From Caulochytrium protostelioides (taxonomy: Eukaryota; Chytridiomycota; Caulochytriomycetes; Caulochytriales; Caulochytriaceae): a stretch of DNA of 41,838 bases. The notes under the pieces were generated by a model, which worked only from the letters and a program-made list of their open reading frames with translations, had not been told where the DNA came from and did not search any database. The stretch's first letter is position 1; every line of letters begins with the position of its first letter. Shown in pieces: positions 1-9,247 of the stretch. The position numbers and the translations under genes were made by a program. Location: NCBI GenBank assembly GCA_003615045.1, contig ML014273.1, forward strand, positions 1-41,838, given 5' to 3'.

Positions 1-1408
1 GGAAAGGTCGGCGCCTCTGGGCGATCCTGATGATCCCACGTCGGCTGCGAGTGGCGTTCTGTGGGGGGTGCCAGGGGGTGCTGCCAAGCCGGCTCAAGCA
101 TGTCTGCTGCGCCCCTCCCACGCGTCATTCATGCGTTCCATCGACCATCATGTCTCAGGGTGATGAAGCCAAGCCCGCGGTAAGCAGCCTGGGTGACACA
201 AAAGGGGTCGAGGCTCATGGTGTTAGGTGACATGCACTGATAGGCTATCGCGCTGGATAGAGCTGGAAGGCGCGGCGAGCAAGAAGCATGGCAGGCTCAT
301 CAGTTCATCAGGGCTGAAGTGGAAGCACTGCCGCACGTCATGCCATTCGCATGCCATTCACACCCACGGCCTTCTGCATTTCCGGAACGAGCAGCGTACT
401 GAAGCTGCCTATCGAGAAGTCGTGTCGTGGTCTTGTCGGCTATCGCGCGACTTTTCGATGCAATCTCCGTACGCTGATTGGTATTTCTGGCCCACGCGAT
501 GTGGCGCCGGTACCGCTTGCTGGATGATATGCCCTCCTGCCGTGTTCTCAGGCATCCTCAGCTCTACCGTGCTCCACGAATCCTGCATATCGCGTTGATC
601 AGTCTCCGCTGGCGGTTTGCCAGGCTCTTGCATCACGACCCATCCCTGCCGTGATATCGGCTTCCATTGATCCTGTGCGCATACGCGTGCGTGATGCGGT
701 GATACGGGCCACTCCTGATGACAGGCGTTCCTGTCTATCCCTACGGGCTTTCTGACCGAGCCCGCCATGCCGTTCGGGGGGTCTTGCGTCGGATCCCCCG
801 TGCCGAGGCTCTCGGGGGTCGAGGACATTGGAAAAGCGAGTCCACACAAAGACATGGCCGAGCAACATCACGCGATCGGCGATGGACAAACGACAATGGG
901 AGATCCACAATCCACAATCTACGATCCACAATCCGCTTTCGATCCTTCTGGAGCCGGGAGTGTCCGGCAGAACCCGCGTGATCACCCACCGCTGCTTCCG
1001 AGGTCGTCTCCTTTTCGGGGATATTGCGACGACACATTTCACCTTTGCGACACGACACAGGCATGTGGGTATTGGGCACTGACGATGCGGCTGCATTGCC
1101 GTGTCGCGGTGACATCCTGCAGCGACGGCCGCCGTCCCCCTTGCCCAGGACGCCTTGCCGCGGCTCGGTTGCAACCCGATTTTCACGAGTATGGAGCGAA
1201 AAGCGGCAAAATCTGGCGGGGCCGACGGGCCGACGGGGGTGGGAATGTCGACGCGTCGGCGGGACAGCCGGAAAATGCATCCGTATGGCACCGACGCGGT
1301 TTCTTTTCCTTCCGTTGGTCGGCACTGGGGCGTTTTTCGGGATCGTGTGCGATGGCAAACATCGGCTCGATCCGTTCGGACCCGGCTCATCCATCGTCGC
1401 GAGCTGTC
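1..1408. other. Intergenic or flanking sequence, no convincing gene
   Basis: Frames are open on both strands here, but none resembles a known protein and they overlap each other, as expected in GC-rich DNA. At 902-935 there is a short imperfect repeat built on the words gatccacaatc and cacaatctac. I see no tRNA or other RNA gene. An exon of a gene lying further left cannot be excluded. Confidence 0.5.
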
Positions 1409-1417
1409 TATAAAAGG
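1409..1417 (+). promoter_or_regulatory. TATA box candidate
   Basis: The sequence TATAAAAGG matches the eukaryotic TATA consensus very closely. It lies about 460 bp before the ATG at 1874, so if it is used the mRNA leader is long (about 430 nt) or contains an intron. The leader would include several upstream ATGs. Confidence 0.45.
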
Positions 1418-1522
1418 TGGTGAACTTTGCGATCGGGCCGCCCGTTCGCGATGTCGTGTGATGATTATTCCAGCATGGTTCATGCATTTCAGGCATTTTA
1501 TGGGGGGTTGCGAAGGGTGTGG

Positions 1523-1565
1523 GGAGGATACGAGGGAAGCGGAGGATACGAGGGAAGCGGAGGAT
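1523..1565. repeat. 18-bp tandem repeat
   Basis: The unit ggaggatacgagggaagc occurs at 1523-1540 and 1541-1558, followed by a partial third copy (1559-1565). It lies in the presumed leader or promoter of the gene starting at 1874. Confidence 0.85.
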
Positions 1566-1776
1566 GTGGAGTTATGCAAAAAAAAGAAGAGGCCCCAACA
1601 TAACATCTTCTTGTTTTGGTGCGCCGTGTGACCCTTTCCCAGCGATCGCCTTCAGCTCCGCTTGTGCCACCGACCTCTATCACGTCTCATCACAACAACG
1701 ACAACAACGCAGACAGCATCACCGACCGTCGGCTCTTCTGCCGACTTCTTTTTTGCCTCAGCAACTGCATCATCGA

Positions 1777-1804
1777 CTCGCTCTCGCTCTCGCTCTCGCT
1801 CTCG
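1777..1804 (+). repeat. CT-rich hexamer repeat (CTCGCT)n
   Basis: Four full CTCGCT units and a partial fifth lie about 70-95 nt before the ATG at 1874. Pyrimidine-rich tracts are common just upstream of transcription starts in fungal genes, so this may mark a core promoter closer to the gene than the TATA box at 1409. That role is inferred. Confidence 0.6.
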
Positions 1805-1873
1805 ACATCAACATTAACATTGATCAGTCGTCCTGCGCTACATCGCAAACCGCCGCTTCGCACGTCGATCGCC

Positions 1874-3172
1874 ATGTCTTTCAAGATCCTCTTCTGGCGC
1901 AGCGCCAAGTCCGCTGAGGCCAAGGCCGCCGCCAAGGCCGCCAAGACTGCCAAGGCCGCTGCGGCCGTCGATGTCGCCATGTGCTCCAAGGCCAACCAGG
2001 CCAGCAAGAAGCCCAAGGTCTCCAAGGCCGTCATGAAGGCTGTCATGAAGGCCGCTGTCAGGGCCACAGGCGGCATCAAGCAAGCGAGCCCGGCGTCACA
2101 GGAAAACTCGAACCAGACACTGATTCAGACGTCGGCGGTCATGGTCGAGGAGCACGTGTTTATCCCCGCGTCTTCCCCGCTGGCGGCGTCCATGTCGGCG
2201 TTCTCGTCCTCATCCGATATCGCTGGCCTGGGGAACGAGCGCGTGCTGTCAGGCGAGGCAGGCTCTGCCACGCCAGCTGAGGCCACCGGCAGGCCTGCTG
2301 AGGATATCGTCGCCCTCGAGGAGACTTGTCCGACGACTCTGGTTCCGTCACCGGGCTACATCAGTGGTGACATCGAGACGGCGTGGAAAGACTACACGGA
2401 TGTCTTTAGCCACATCACGGCGGAAAATGAGTTCTTCCTTAACCTGACCTGGCCGGGCGACGCCGCGGACGCTCCGGGCGCCTCTTCCGTCTCGACTTCC
2501 GCAGTTGCAATGGTTGCCACGGAATCTTGCCCGGCCGACACGACCGCCGAGACAGCCACACAGCCTCTGTGGCTGACCCGCCGCGTGACGGACCGCTACG
2601 TCCTCCAGCGTCCTGACCCTGCCGTCACGTACCAGCGTGGCGAGGCCTCGTGGGGCTGGGCGCCCGACCGCTTCGCCTTTGACTGTGACCTCAAGGGTCA
2701 GAGTAGCGACACCTGCTCGCGCATCGCGTTCCAAAACTTCCTAGACCAGTTCCACGAGGTGCTGAGCATGGTCCCTGGTGCGCCGTCCGCACAGCACCTG
2801 CTTGCGCACATTCCACCCACACGCACGGGACACATCCGTGGAGAGCAGCGCTGGCGGTATGTGAACATCAACGCAATCATGAGCAGCCCTCCGCCCGACG
2901 CGGCAGCGTCTGCATCGCTTCCTGGCCCGAGCATAGCGGATACCGAGACCGAGCTGCACACCGTGGTGGACACGATCTCTGCCCAGCCGGAGGCGCCGGC
3001 TGCCCAGCCCATCTCGCGCATGTGCTCGCCACCGGAGGCGAAGCCGAGCGCCTTTGATGCCCTCCTTTCGCTGTGGGAACAGCTGACACAGCCGCAATTG
3101 GCCGCCAGCCGGTGCCAGCCCCAGCATTTGCGCCAGCATCGACCCCACTTCGCGTCGCACCTGGTTGCCTGA
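1874..3172 (+). CDS. Hypothetical protein with Lys/Ala-rich N-terminus
   Basis: I do not recognise this protein (432 aa). The ATG at 1874 is chosen because upstream codons in the frame have no ATG and look like a leader. Residues 1-75 are rich in Ala and Lys (AKAAAKAAK-like) and end in a basic, probably helical stretch. Such an N-terminus could be nucleic-acid binding or a targeting peptide, but this is only a guess. The middle is Ser/Thr/Ala/Pro-rich and probably disordered. A more ordered part around residues 155-180 and 220-335 has aromatic residues (WKDYTDVF, NEFFLNLTW, FQNFLDQFHEVL, RWRYVNINAI). No membrane segment is seen. It stands alone, with a TATA box upstream and a 1-kb gap downstream. 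The frame's length, ATG and promoter-like sequence support a gene. An intron near the 3' end cannot be excluded. Confidence 0.5.
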   Translation: MSFKILFWRSAKSAEAKAAAKAAKTAKAAAAVDVAMCSKANQASKKPKVSKAVMKAVMKAAVRATGGIKQASPASQENSNQTLIQTSAVMVEEHVFIPASSPLAASMSAFSSSSDIAGLGNERVLSGEAGSATPAEATGRPAEDIVALEETCPTTLVPSPGYISGDIETAWKDYTDVFSHITAENEFFLNLTWPGDAADAPGASSVSTSAVAMVATESCPADTTAETATQPLWLTRRVTDRYVLQRPDPAVTYQRGEASWGWAPDRFAFDCDLKGQSSDTCSRIAFQNFLDQFHEVLSMVPGAPSAQHLLAHIPPTRTGHIRGEQRWRYVNINAIMSSPPPDAAASASLPGPSIADTETELHTVVDTISAQPEAPAAQPISRMCSPPEAKPSAFDALLSLWEQLTQPQLAASRCQPQHLRQHRPHFASHLVA

Positions 3173-4140
3173 TCTGCTTATACTACTTCATGTTCTTGCG
3201 CCGTACAGCCCGCAGCATCCGCAGCTCGTTCCGTCAACTGACCTGGCATGGGCGGTGTGATGCGCGGCGTTGAATGCCATATTTCACCTTGATGTTTGGC
3301 ACGTTCCGGGGGGGACGTGCTGAATATCAGTCGGAGCTGTCACGATGCCCCCGAATCGTGTTGGTCCCGACGTGGTGATTGTGGTATTCGGCGCCGTGCA
3401 TCATGCCTCGCCCCTGCTGGCCGGTTGCGGCGCGACCAGCGCGGAATCGCTGCCTGCATGTCTTAGCGCTGTCTCATGGCTTCCCATGACCCGTATATGT
3501 AGTCAATATGGCATTATGACCTCCTCATTCCTGACCACTTATCAGTCTTATTTTTTCCTTTGTGGACGGCGTGCCCGGTTTTAAGTAGCTTGGGTCATTA
3601 CGTGATAGAGTTTCCTGTCCGTGATTCACGATGCGCTCCGGCTGATACGGGATTCTGATACCCGTCTCTGACGCGGAAATTCAGAAATAATAAAATTGGG
3701 GGGGCGGGGGGCGTATGCGGGGATCCATGCTCATCCCGCCCAGCGGTTTGAGGCTGACCTTTGCGAGTCACGGCATCTCGCCGTCATTCACAGTATCGAC
3801 CGTCGTGAAGTACAGTTTCTTACCTCGCGATCACGTGAGATCGTGGTCGTTGAGCGCACCTTGATCGTTGGGGCGCAGTTTCCGGCATCCATCTGTGATC
3901 TGGCCGCGACACGGGCGCGACGTAGGTTGAAATTTGGATGCAACATAGATGGAGTCTTTTCTGTGAAAGGCCGCTGCATTGATCGGCCAGACGACATCAT
4001 CTCAGTAAGCCTTATCGCTTCCCTCGGTCACACCGTCTCGCAACGACGGCTTCGCCACTACCCTATGTCACGACATCGCCTGATCAGCTGATCCGCCGAT
4101 ATATGCTCACCCGTCACATCCTTCCAGAATCATGGTCTAG
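3173..4140. other. Intergenic, lower GC, no gene recognised
   Basis: This stretch is visibly less GC-rich than the rest of the window. AATAAAA at 3689-3695 is a possible poly(A) signal but lies over 500 nt beyond the nearest stop. A 131-codon open frame at 3696-4091 has no recognisable similarity; it lies just before the Fanzor relic and could be a decayed upstream part of that element, which I cannot show. Confidence 0.5.
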
Positions 4141-5175
4141 CTATATCGACGCTTTTCCGAATCTGCTCTCAGACCTCCATTGTTTTTGCCCGCTCCCACG
4201 ACTAATAGCCCCTCAGCAGAAGGCATGGATGAGTACTGCATCTTTGGAAACGATCCAGACAGAACCAACATCAATTTTAAGACCACGGAGCTGTTCGACA
4301 GCCAGGTCGGCCTCTAACAGTTGACCAGAAGACCATACGAAGCAGAAGCCGACATTAAAGCGGCCGACAGAGACATAGCAGCTCGATCTGCCATGGAGCC
4401 GCTGTAGCAGCGGTCAGCGGTCAGCTCCTAGAGCACGGCTCTCGCACCGCATCAGGCGTAATTAATGGTGCGAATGGAAACATACGAGCCACTACAAATT
4501 GACGATCTGTAGCTGCGCTGGGCGAGCCATCGCCTGGAGCTGTACGGATGCAAGCAGCACGTGTTTGCCAAATTTCTGAACCACGTGGCTAACGGGGCGA
4601 CCACGGAGGGTAAGCCCGTATTGGTTGCCTATGGCGCCTCCAAGGTTGCCCCCGGAGGGCAAGATCGCCGTCCCAACAGCTCGGGTGTACCAGGCGTGCG
4701 CCCAACGCTTCCGCACCGTCCTGGTCGATGAGTCCCGGACCACCCTGCATGCCGAGACGCATGACATCCGGACGAAGTGAAAACCCCGGACGCGACGGCC
4801 GTGCCGATCTCTCGCGCATCCAGGGCGCAAGCCAACCCGACCGCGCCGAGGGCAGTCATCCCGGTCCGCAGGACCCGGGTGTATGCCCAAACACATGTGG
4901 TCCTGAAACTAGGGCAATACCGGCGCTAGGAGACCGTGGTCCGAGGCTTGCTGTAGTGTGATGCCACCAACGGCAATTTTGAGATTCGCGATCTCATAGC
5001 CGCGTTGAACATCCGGCGCTGCCTGACCTCACCCTTCAGAGCCGAAGGCGTTGTGCCGCCACCCAGGGGCAAGCTCCTCTGCGGCCCGCGGTCGGCAAGC
5101 TCATCCGGCAACAGACTTGCGCTACGGCCGCCGTGGGGGACCCCTGGGGGGCACCACCGAGGGTTTGATGTGCGT
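4141..5175 (+). pseudogene. Decayed Fanzor (TnpB-like RuvC nuclease) relic, copy 1
   Basis: One frame from 4141 to about 4670 reads through five stop codons and shows a RuvC-I-like site (GNDPDRTN, Asp codon 4252-4254), a region LTRRPYEAEADI, and the block VLVAYGASKVAPGGQ. After a 5-nt loss relative to copy 2 (near 4665), the +1-shifted frame gives YQACAQRFRTVLVDE with the RuvC-II Glu codon at 4730-4732. The RuvC-III-like motif RDLIAALNIRRC has its Asp codon at 4990-4992. This order (D, then AYGAAKF-like, VDE-TT, RD-AALNI) is that of Fanzor/TnpB nucleases, which act as RNA-guided DNA nucleases linked to transposons. DNA similarity to copy 2 continues past the last motif to about 5175. Stops, the frameshift and an internal length change show it is dead. 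Terminal repeats and a guide RNA were not identified. The family call rests on motif pattern, not a search. Confidence 0.7.
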
Positions 5176-5434
5176 GTTGGGTCGGGGAGGGTGGGCCTGT
5201 GTGTTCTGGAAATGCATCCATTGCCTCGCCGGACGTCGACGCTTAACCGTCGCCTGGCCACACGCTCAAAGAATACGTCCATTTCACGTCGGTTGGCAGC
5301 AGTCTCTCCGTAGGCAGCTGGAGCTCTCGCCGCACACGGACCGCGATTCCTAGGATCTTCCGCATGCCCTATACGATCTGGTGTCGGATTGCATTGCCTT
5401 GCCGGACCCGTCGACCTCGTCGCTGTCTCGCGTC

Positions 5435-6661
5435 ATGACGTCGCTTCATCAAGACCCGATCCCGCATACCCTCTTCGCCGATCCCGCCCAGGGTGAGCAG
5501 GGCATCCAGATCCATGGCTGGTCCATCAAGACGACGAAGCGACCCATTTCGAATGCGGCCCAGCTGGAAGCCGATGAGGCTCATGTCCGCATTCCTTTCC
5601 CGGAGATGTACTTTGGTCAGAACCGCTGCGATCTCGAGCACACGAGTGGCGCGCAAATTTCCTTTACGGCGCTGAATGCGCTGCGCGGCGTCGACGATAA
5701 CCCGAATGCGGCACAGCTGCTGCAGGTCAGCTGTGCTCAAGCATGGGCCAAGTCACGCGATGTCGATTTGTCCCATACCCCCACGCCGGCGCAGCAAGCA
5801 CAGCAAGCGCAGCAAGCCGGCTCAGCTATCTCGGTCATCCGCGGCATCGCAAAGCCTTATGACTGGACCTATACGACGTACTATGCCGGTGACGGATGCG
5901 TTGTACCAGTGCGTGTCGGGGAATTCGTAGAGGTGGGGACGTCGACATCACCAAAAACATACCCGCTACCATTTCAGAGCGCCAATCCTGAAAAGGACAG
6001 ATTGGATACGGAGCTTCTGAAACGGCGTGACCCTATTTTGTTTTATGATCAGTTGCTTCTGTATGAGGACGAGCTGGCTGATCATGGCGCCGCCATCTCA
6101 TCAATGCGGCTGCGCGTGATGCCGTCGTGCTTTTTGGTACTACTGAGCTTTTTTCTCCGCATTGACCATGTGATGTTTCGCATCGTGGAGACGCGTTACT
6201 TTCATAAGTTCGGGGAGTCGAAATTGATTCGCGAAAAAACCGTCCGTGAGGCCGATTACGCCTCTGTTCGTCAGGTAACTACACTGCATCACACGCAGCA
6301 AGGCCCCCACCTGTCGCGCGATCGCGCTTAGCTCGATGGTTGTCTGCCTTTACCACATCGGCCATGAGATGCCCTTGCCGTTGTCCGTGACTCACATTTT
6401 TTAATGTTTCTCTTTCTATCTGTCACTGTTGTTCAGCGCATTCCAAAGACATCTACATGGGCTTCGCGGGAGAAAATCGAGGATTTGAGTCTCCTGACAG
6501 ACAAAGATTGGGTTTCTCTGCAGCTTGACGCGCTAATCGTCGAGTCGGAGGCCAAGGACGTGACGGACGCTTCCGAGGTGAATTCTGTCATTCAGTCGCA
6601 TCGCGTCGTCGAGGTGGCGTTGCTGCCTCCTTTGGGTGATGGCTATCGTGGCTTTGGCTAA
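5435..6661 (+). CDS. TIP41: TIP41-like protein (TOR/PP2A signalling regulator)
   Basis: Two exons, 5435-6274 and 6437-6661, give 354 aa, close to yeast Tip41 (356 aa). Family blocks are clear: GWSIK near residue 25, PFPEMYFGQN near 50, KPYDWTYTT near 145, and the strongly conserved LLLYEDELADHG, LRVMPSCFLVL and FFLRIDHVMFR before the exon end. In yeast Tip41 binds Tap42 and opposes TOR signalling; animal TIPRL binds PP2A-type phosphatase catalytic subunits. It is a soluble protein. The ATG at 5435 is the first in frame; an in-frame TAG at 5351 closes the frame upstream. Exon 2 (RIPKTSTWASREKIEDLSLL onward) is less conserved, as this region is in the family. It lies 260 bp after the Fanzor relic, and its 3' end is 112 bp from that of the convergent neighbour. 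Confidence 0.9.
6275..6436 (+). other. Spliceosomal intron in TIP41
   Basis: A 162-nt phase-0 intron starts with gtaact and ends with a pyrimidine tract and ttcag. A plausible branch site, tgactcac, lies at 6388-6395, about 42 nt before the acceptor. Removing it joins two open frames and gives a family-length protein. Confidence 0.85.
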
Positions 6662-6773
6662 TTACCACGCGAGGATATATATAAGTATATATAATCACTA
6701 TCGAATTCAAATTTACACAGATGTACACCCATCACCCACTCATAAGGCGCACGCGCAGGCAACGAACAACGAG

Positions 6774-8216
6774 TTAAGGTGCGGCCCTATCACCGACGAC
6801 AGGCAGAGGGTCCAACCATGGCGGTGGTACAAATCCTTGATACTGCTGCCGCCGGCGGTGCTGCCGCTCGAGCAACGCTGGTCGCAACGCATATGTCGAT
6901 TGGGTTGTGGATTGCATAACGGCCGACGAGTCCGATCCAAAGGCGATGGAGCTGCGCTCATTGATCGCCGACGGGACCGACGTAGTGGGCTCATCGAGAC
7001 GACGGCCCGCGGAAACCGACGCCCACGCCGATGCTCCGGCGGGGCCTGCCGCGCCGAGCGCATGGCGCCCATAGTCGAAGCGATGTGACGTGAGGGTCTC
7101 CATGCCGGCCTCGTCGTCATCGCGCAGATGTGCGAGGCGTCGGGCTCCGGGCGCAAAGCTCTGGGTCCTTGGCGCGGCGCGAAGTTCACGGCGCCGGTGT
7201 TCGGGATCGATGCGCCCCGTGGTGAGGGCATGCGGCGCGGCCGTCGGGTCGTGGTGGCCCAGATGGATGGCCGTCGGCATGCCGCGTTGCTCGCGCGGCG
7301 CCGGGGCCGGCAACTGGGGCCATGCGGCAAACGTGCTGTGCGTCACAGGCAGCCAGTCCCGAGTGCCGAGTCCGTTCTCGTCGAAGTGGATATGGGAGAC
7401 GCGGTCCACCACGCCGTCGGCTCCGTGGCTGGGCGCGGCGGTCGCGGATGCGGCAGTCCGGTCGGAATAGGCCCGACGCGACTCCGAGACCCAGGCACAC
7501 TCGTCGTGCCCCAAACTCACCGCCGGCTGGACCTGCCTCGGCACATGCCGATGGGGCAGCGGCTTCGGGGTGAAATCCTGCTTGGACTGACTCCCGACCG
7601 CGACGCCATGATGGGCGCCGCCGGCAGCGATCTCGTGCGTTTGCTCGAGTAGCCAGGCCACGCCATCGGCATGCTGACGCGGCGCCCGGGGCGTGGGCGA
7701 CGCTGTTTCATCCTCGGCCCGCGGGACGGCATTCGTCCCTGCGGAGTTCACAGCGAAGCCGGCTTCGGCCTCGGCGCCCTGCGGCCGTCCTGCCGCAGAG
7801 CGCCGCGAGCGCCCCGCCAGCGGTCCATATCGGACGTAGTCCGACTGTGCTTGGGAGCGCGGGAACGCCGTGTACGCCGTGTCATACGGGATAATGGCGC
7901 CGCGCGGCGCTTTCTCGATGACAGGGCCGGCGTTGCGCACGAACGCCGGCGTCGCGTGGCTGCTGCGGTAGGCGTCATGCGCCATGGACACGTAGTGCTC
8001 GTCAGCCGGCGGCGGGTGCAGATCGGAAAGATCGAGGTGGTCGACGGCGTCGGGGCGCTCGCGGCCGCGGTAGGCGGGCGTGACGAAGTGGCGCAGCGAG
8101 CCTCGTGCATCGTCGCTGTTCACGGGCGTCGCATCCGGGGGCAAGGCGATGGCGCGGTAGAATCGGGCAGTTTTGGGAAACTGGGCATACTGCTGGCCGT
8201 CAAGCGTTCTCGACAT
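6774..8216 (-). CDS. Putative axonemal (SAXO/TEX45/PPP1R32-like) protein
   Basis: The ATG at 8216 sits in an excellent context (GCCACCATGTCG); 480 aa follow. The protein lacks membrane segments and carries scattered short modules of the kind found in flagellar microtubule proteins: SMAHDAYR, SLGHDECAWVSESRRAYSD, SHIHFDENGLGTRDWLPVTHSTF, TAIHLGHHDP, LTSHRFDYG and SSIAFGSDSSAVMQSTTQSTY. The pattern of a small FG/LG turn, then Thr/Ser-His or Thr-Gln, then an aromatic residue resembles TEX45 (SAXO5) and PPP1R32 (SAXO4), which associate with axonemal doublets. That is family-level pattern recognition, not a proven match. If right, it implies a flagellated stage. Residues between the modules are Ala/Pro-rich and probably disordered. 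It is convergent with TIP41 and lies downstream of SREBP on the same strand with a 1-kb gap. The gene itself is likelier than the function. Confidence 0.55.
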   Translation of the reverse strand: MSRTLDGQQYAQFPKTARFYRAIALPPDATPVNSDDARGSLRHFVTPAYRGRERPDAVDHLDLSDLHPPPADEHYVSMAHDAYRSSHATPAFVRNAGPVIEKAPRGAIIPYDTAYTAFPRSQAQSDYVRYGPLAGRSRRSAAGRPQGAEAEAGFAVNSAGTNAVPRAEDETASPTPRAPRQHADGVAWLLEQTHEIAAGGAHHGVAVGSQSKQDFTPKPLPHRHVPRQVQPAVSLGHDECAWVSESRRAYSDRTAASATAAPSHGADGVVDRVSHIHFDENGLGTRDWLPVTHSTFAAWPQLPAPAPREQRGMPTAIHLGHHDPTAAPHALTTGRIDPEHRRRELRAAPRTQSFAPGARRLAHLRDDDEAGMETLTSHRFDYGRHALGAAGPAGASAWASVSAGRRLDEPTTSVPSAINERSSIAFGSDSSAVMQSTTQSTYALRPALLERQHRRRQQYQGFVPPPWLDPLPVVGDRAAP

Positions 8217-9247
8217 GGTGGCAGGTCCCAAAGCGAGGGCCTCGAGGAAGAAAGCGGGGGATTACAAGTCGGACGGGATCCATCGACGGATCCGCAGGAT
8301 TCGATCAAGGGCGAGGCTGGCGCGACGAATTGACAAAGGAGACCCTGATCCGAAGCCGGGGTTAGAGGCGCGCGAGAGGCCATGGCCGTCGTATACCCAT
8401 GTCTCCCTGCATGCCTTACCAACAAATGCACCGGCGGATCGCGCGCGATGAGCGCTGGGCGCTGGGCACCGTGTAGCGCGATGTCTTTGCACGGCATGGT
8501 CCCATCGTGCCAGTCTGTTTCTCAATGTGGTTTTCACTTGCTGCTGCTGCTTTGGCGCTCCCACCGTCTGGGACCTGGCCGTCGGCCAGCGGTGTCCGCC
8601 TGTTGGGAAGGGGGGTCGCCTTTATTTGTGTCGCCATGCTCCATAGATCTGAAGCCTCGGACGCCGCCTCAACAGCGGCGACGTGCCTCACCGACCAGCG
8701 ATCCGTCGGGGCTAGCCAACTGGGTGGAAGGCCCATCTCGCGCGGACGATGCAGGCCGTCGAAGGGAGGCGCGCCGCGGCGGATGCAGCGATGGCCGGTG
8801 GCGGTGACGGCCCGGTCAGCGGACCCGCTCAAACAATAAAAAGACCGGTACCGCCAGGCGCGGGAAGCCGGCGCGCCAGCCTTGCGGCCTGTCGGAGTCC
8901 CTGGAGGATGCATGCCCCGGCAGGCAAACGAAATGAAACTCCGCCACGGCCTTGTGAGTTCAGAATGCGGGGTCTGGGCCGATACCCAAACACACGAGAC
9001 CGCGATCGGCCCGCCTGGGAGCGAATTGGGGGCTGCGGCGGCGTGACGTCGCTGCGGCCCACGCAGATGGCCGTCCCACTGCGGAGGAAAGCCTACTACC
9101 CAGTGCAGCCAGCAGACCCCCCCACCACCACACTCCGATGGGCTGTCAGGAGAGCGAGCACCAAACAAACCAAATGAAATACAAAGCAAAAGATGCGGCT
9201 CAGACCCCGATTGACGAGGCGACGATACACCGTCGACTGAAGCAACG
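8217..9247. other. Intergenic, probable promoter of the axonemal-like gene and 3' region of SREBP
   Basis: There is no recognisable gene. A 257-codon frame on the minus strand (8416-9189) has biased, non-repetitive but unrecognised composition and no homolog that I know. AATAAA on the plus strand at 8836-8841 faces the wrong way for either minus-strand neighbour. Confidence 0.5.

Noticed and set aside
599-1606. 335-codon minus-strand frame at the left end
   Set aside because: No domain or known similarity; it overlaps several other open frames on both strands and the TATA/leader region of the gene at 1874.
8416-9189. 257-codon minus-strand frame between SREBP and the axonemal-like gene
   Set aside because: No ordered domain, no known similarity, and third-position composition unlike the neighbours; left as a gap.
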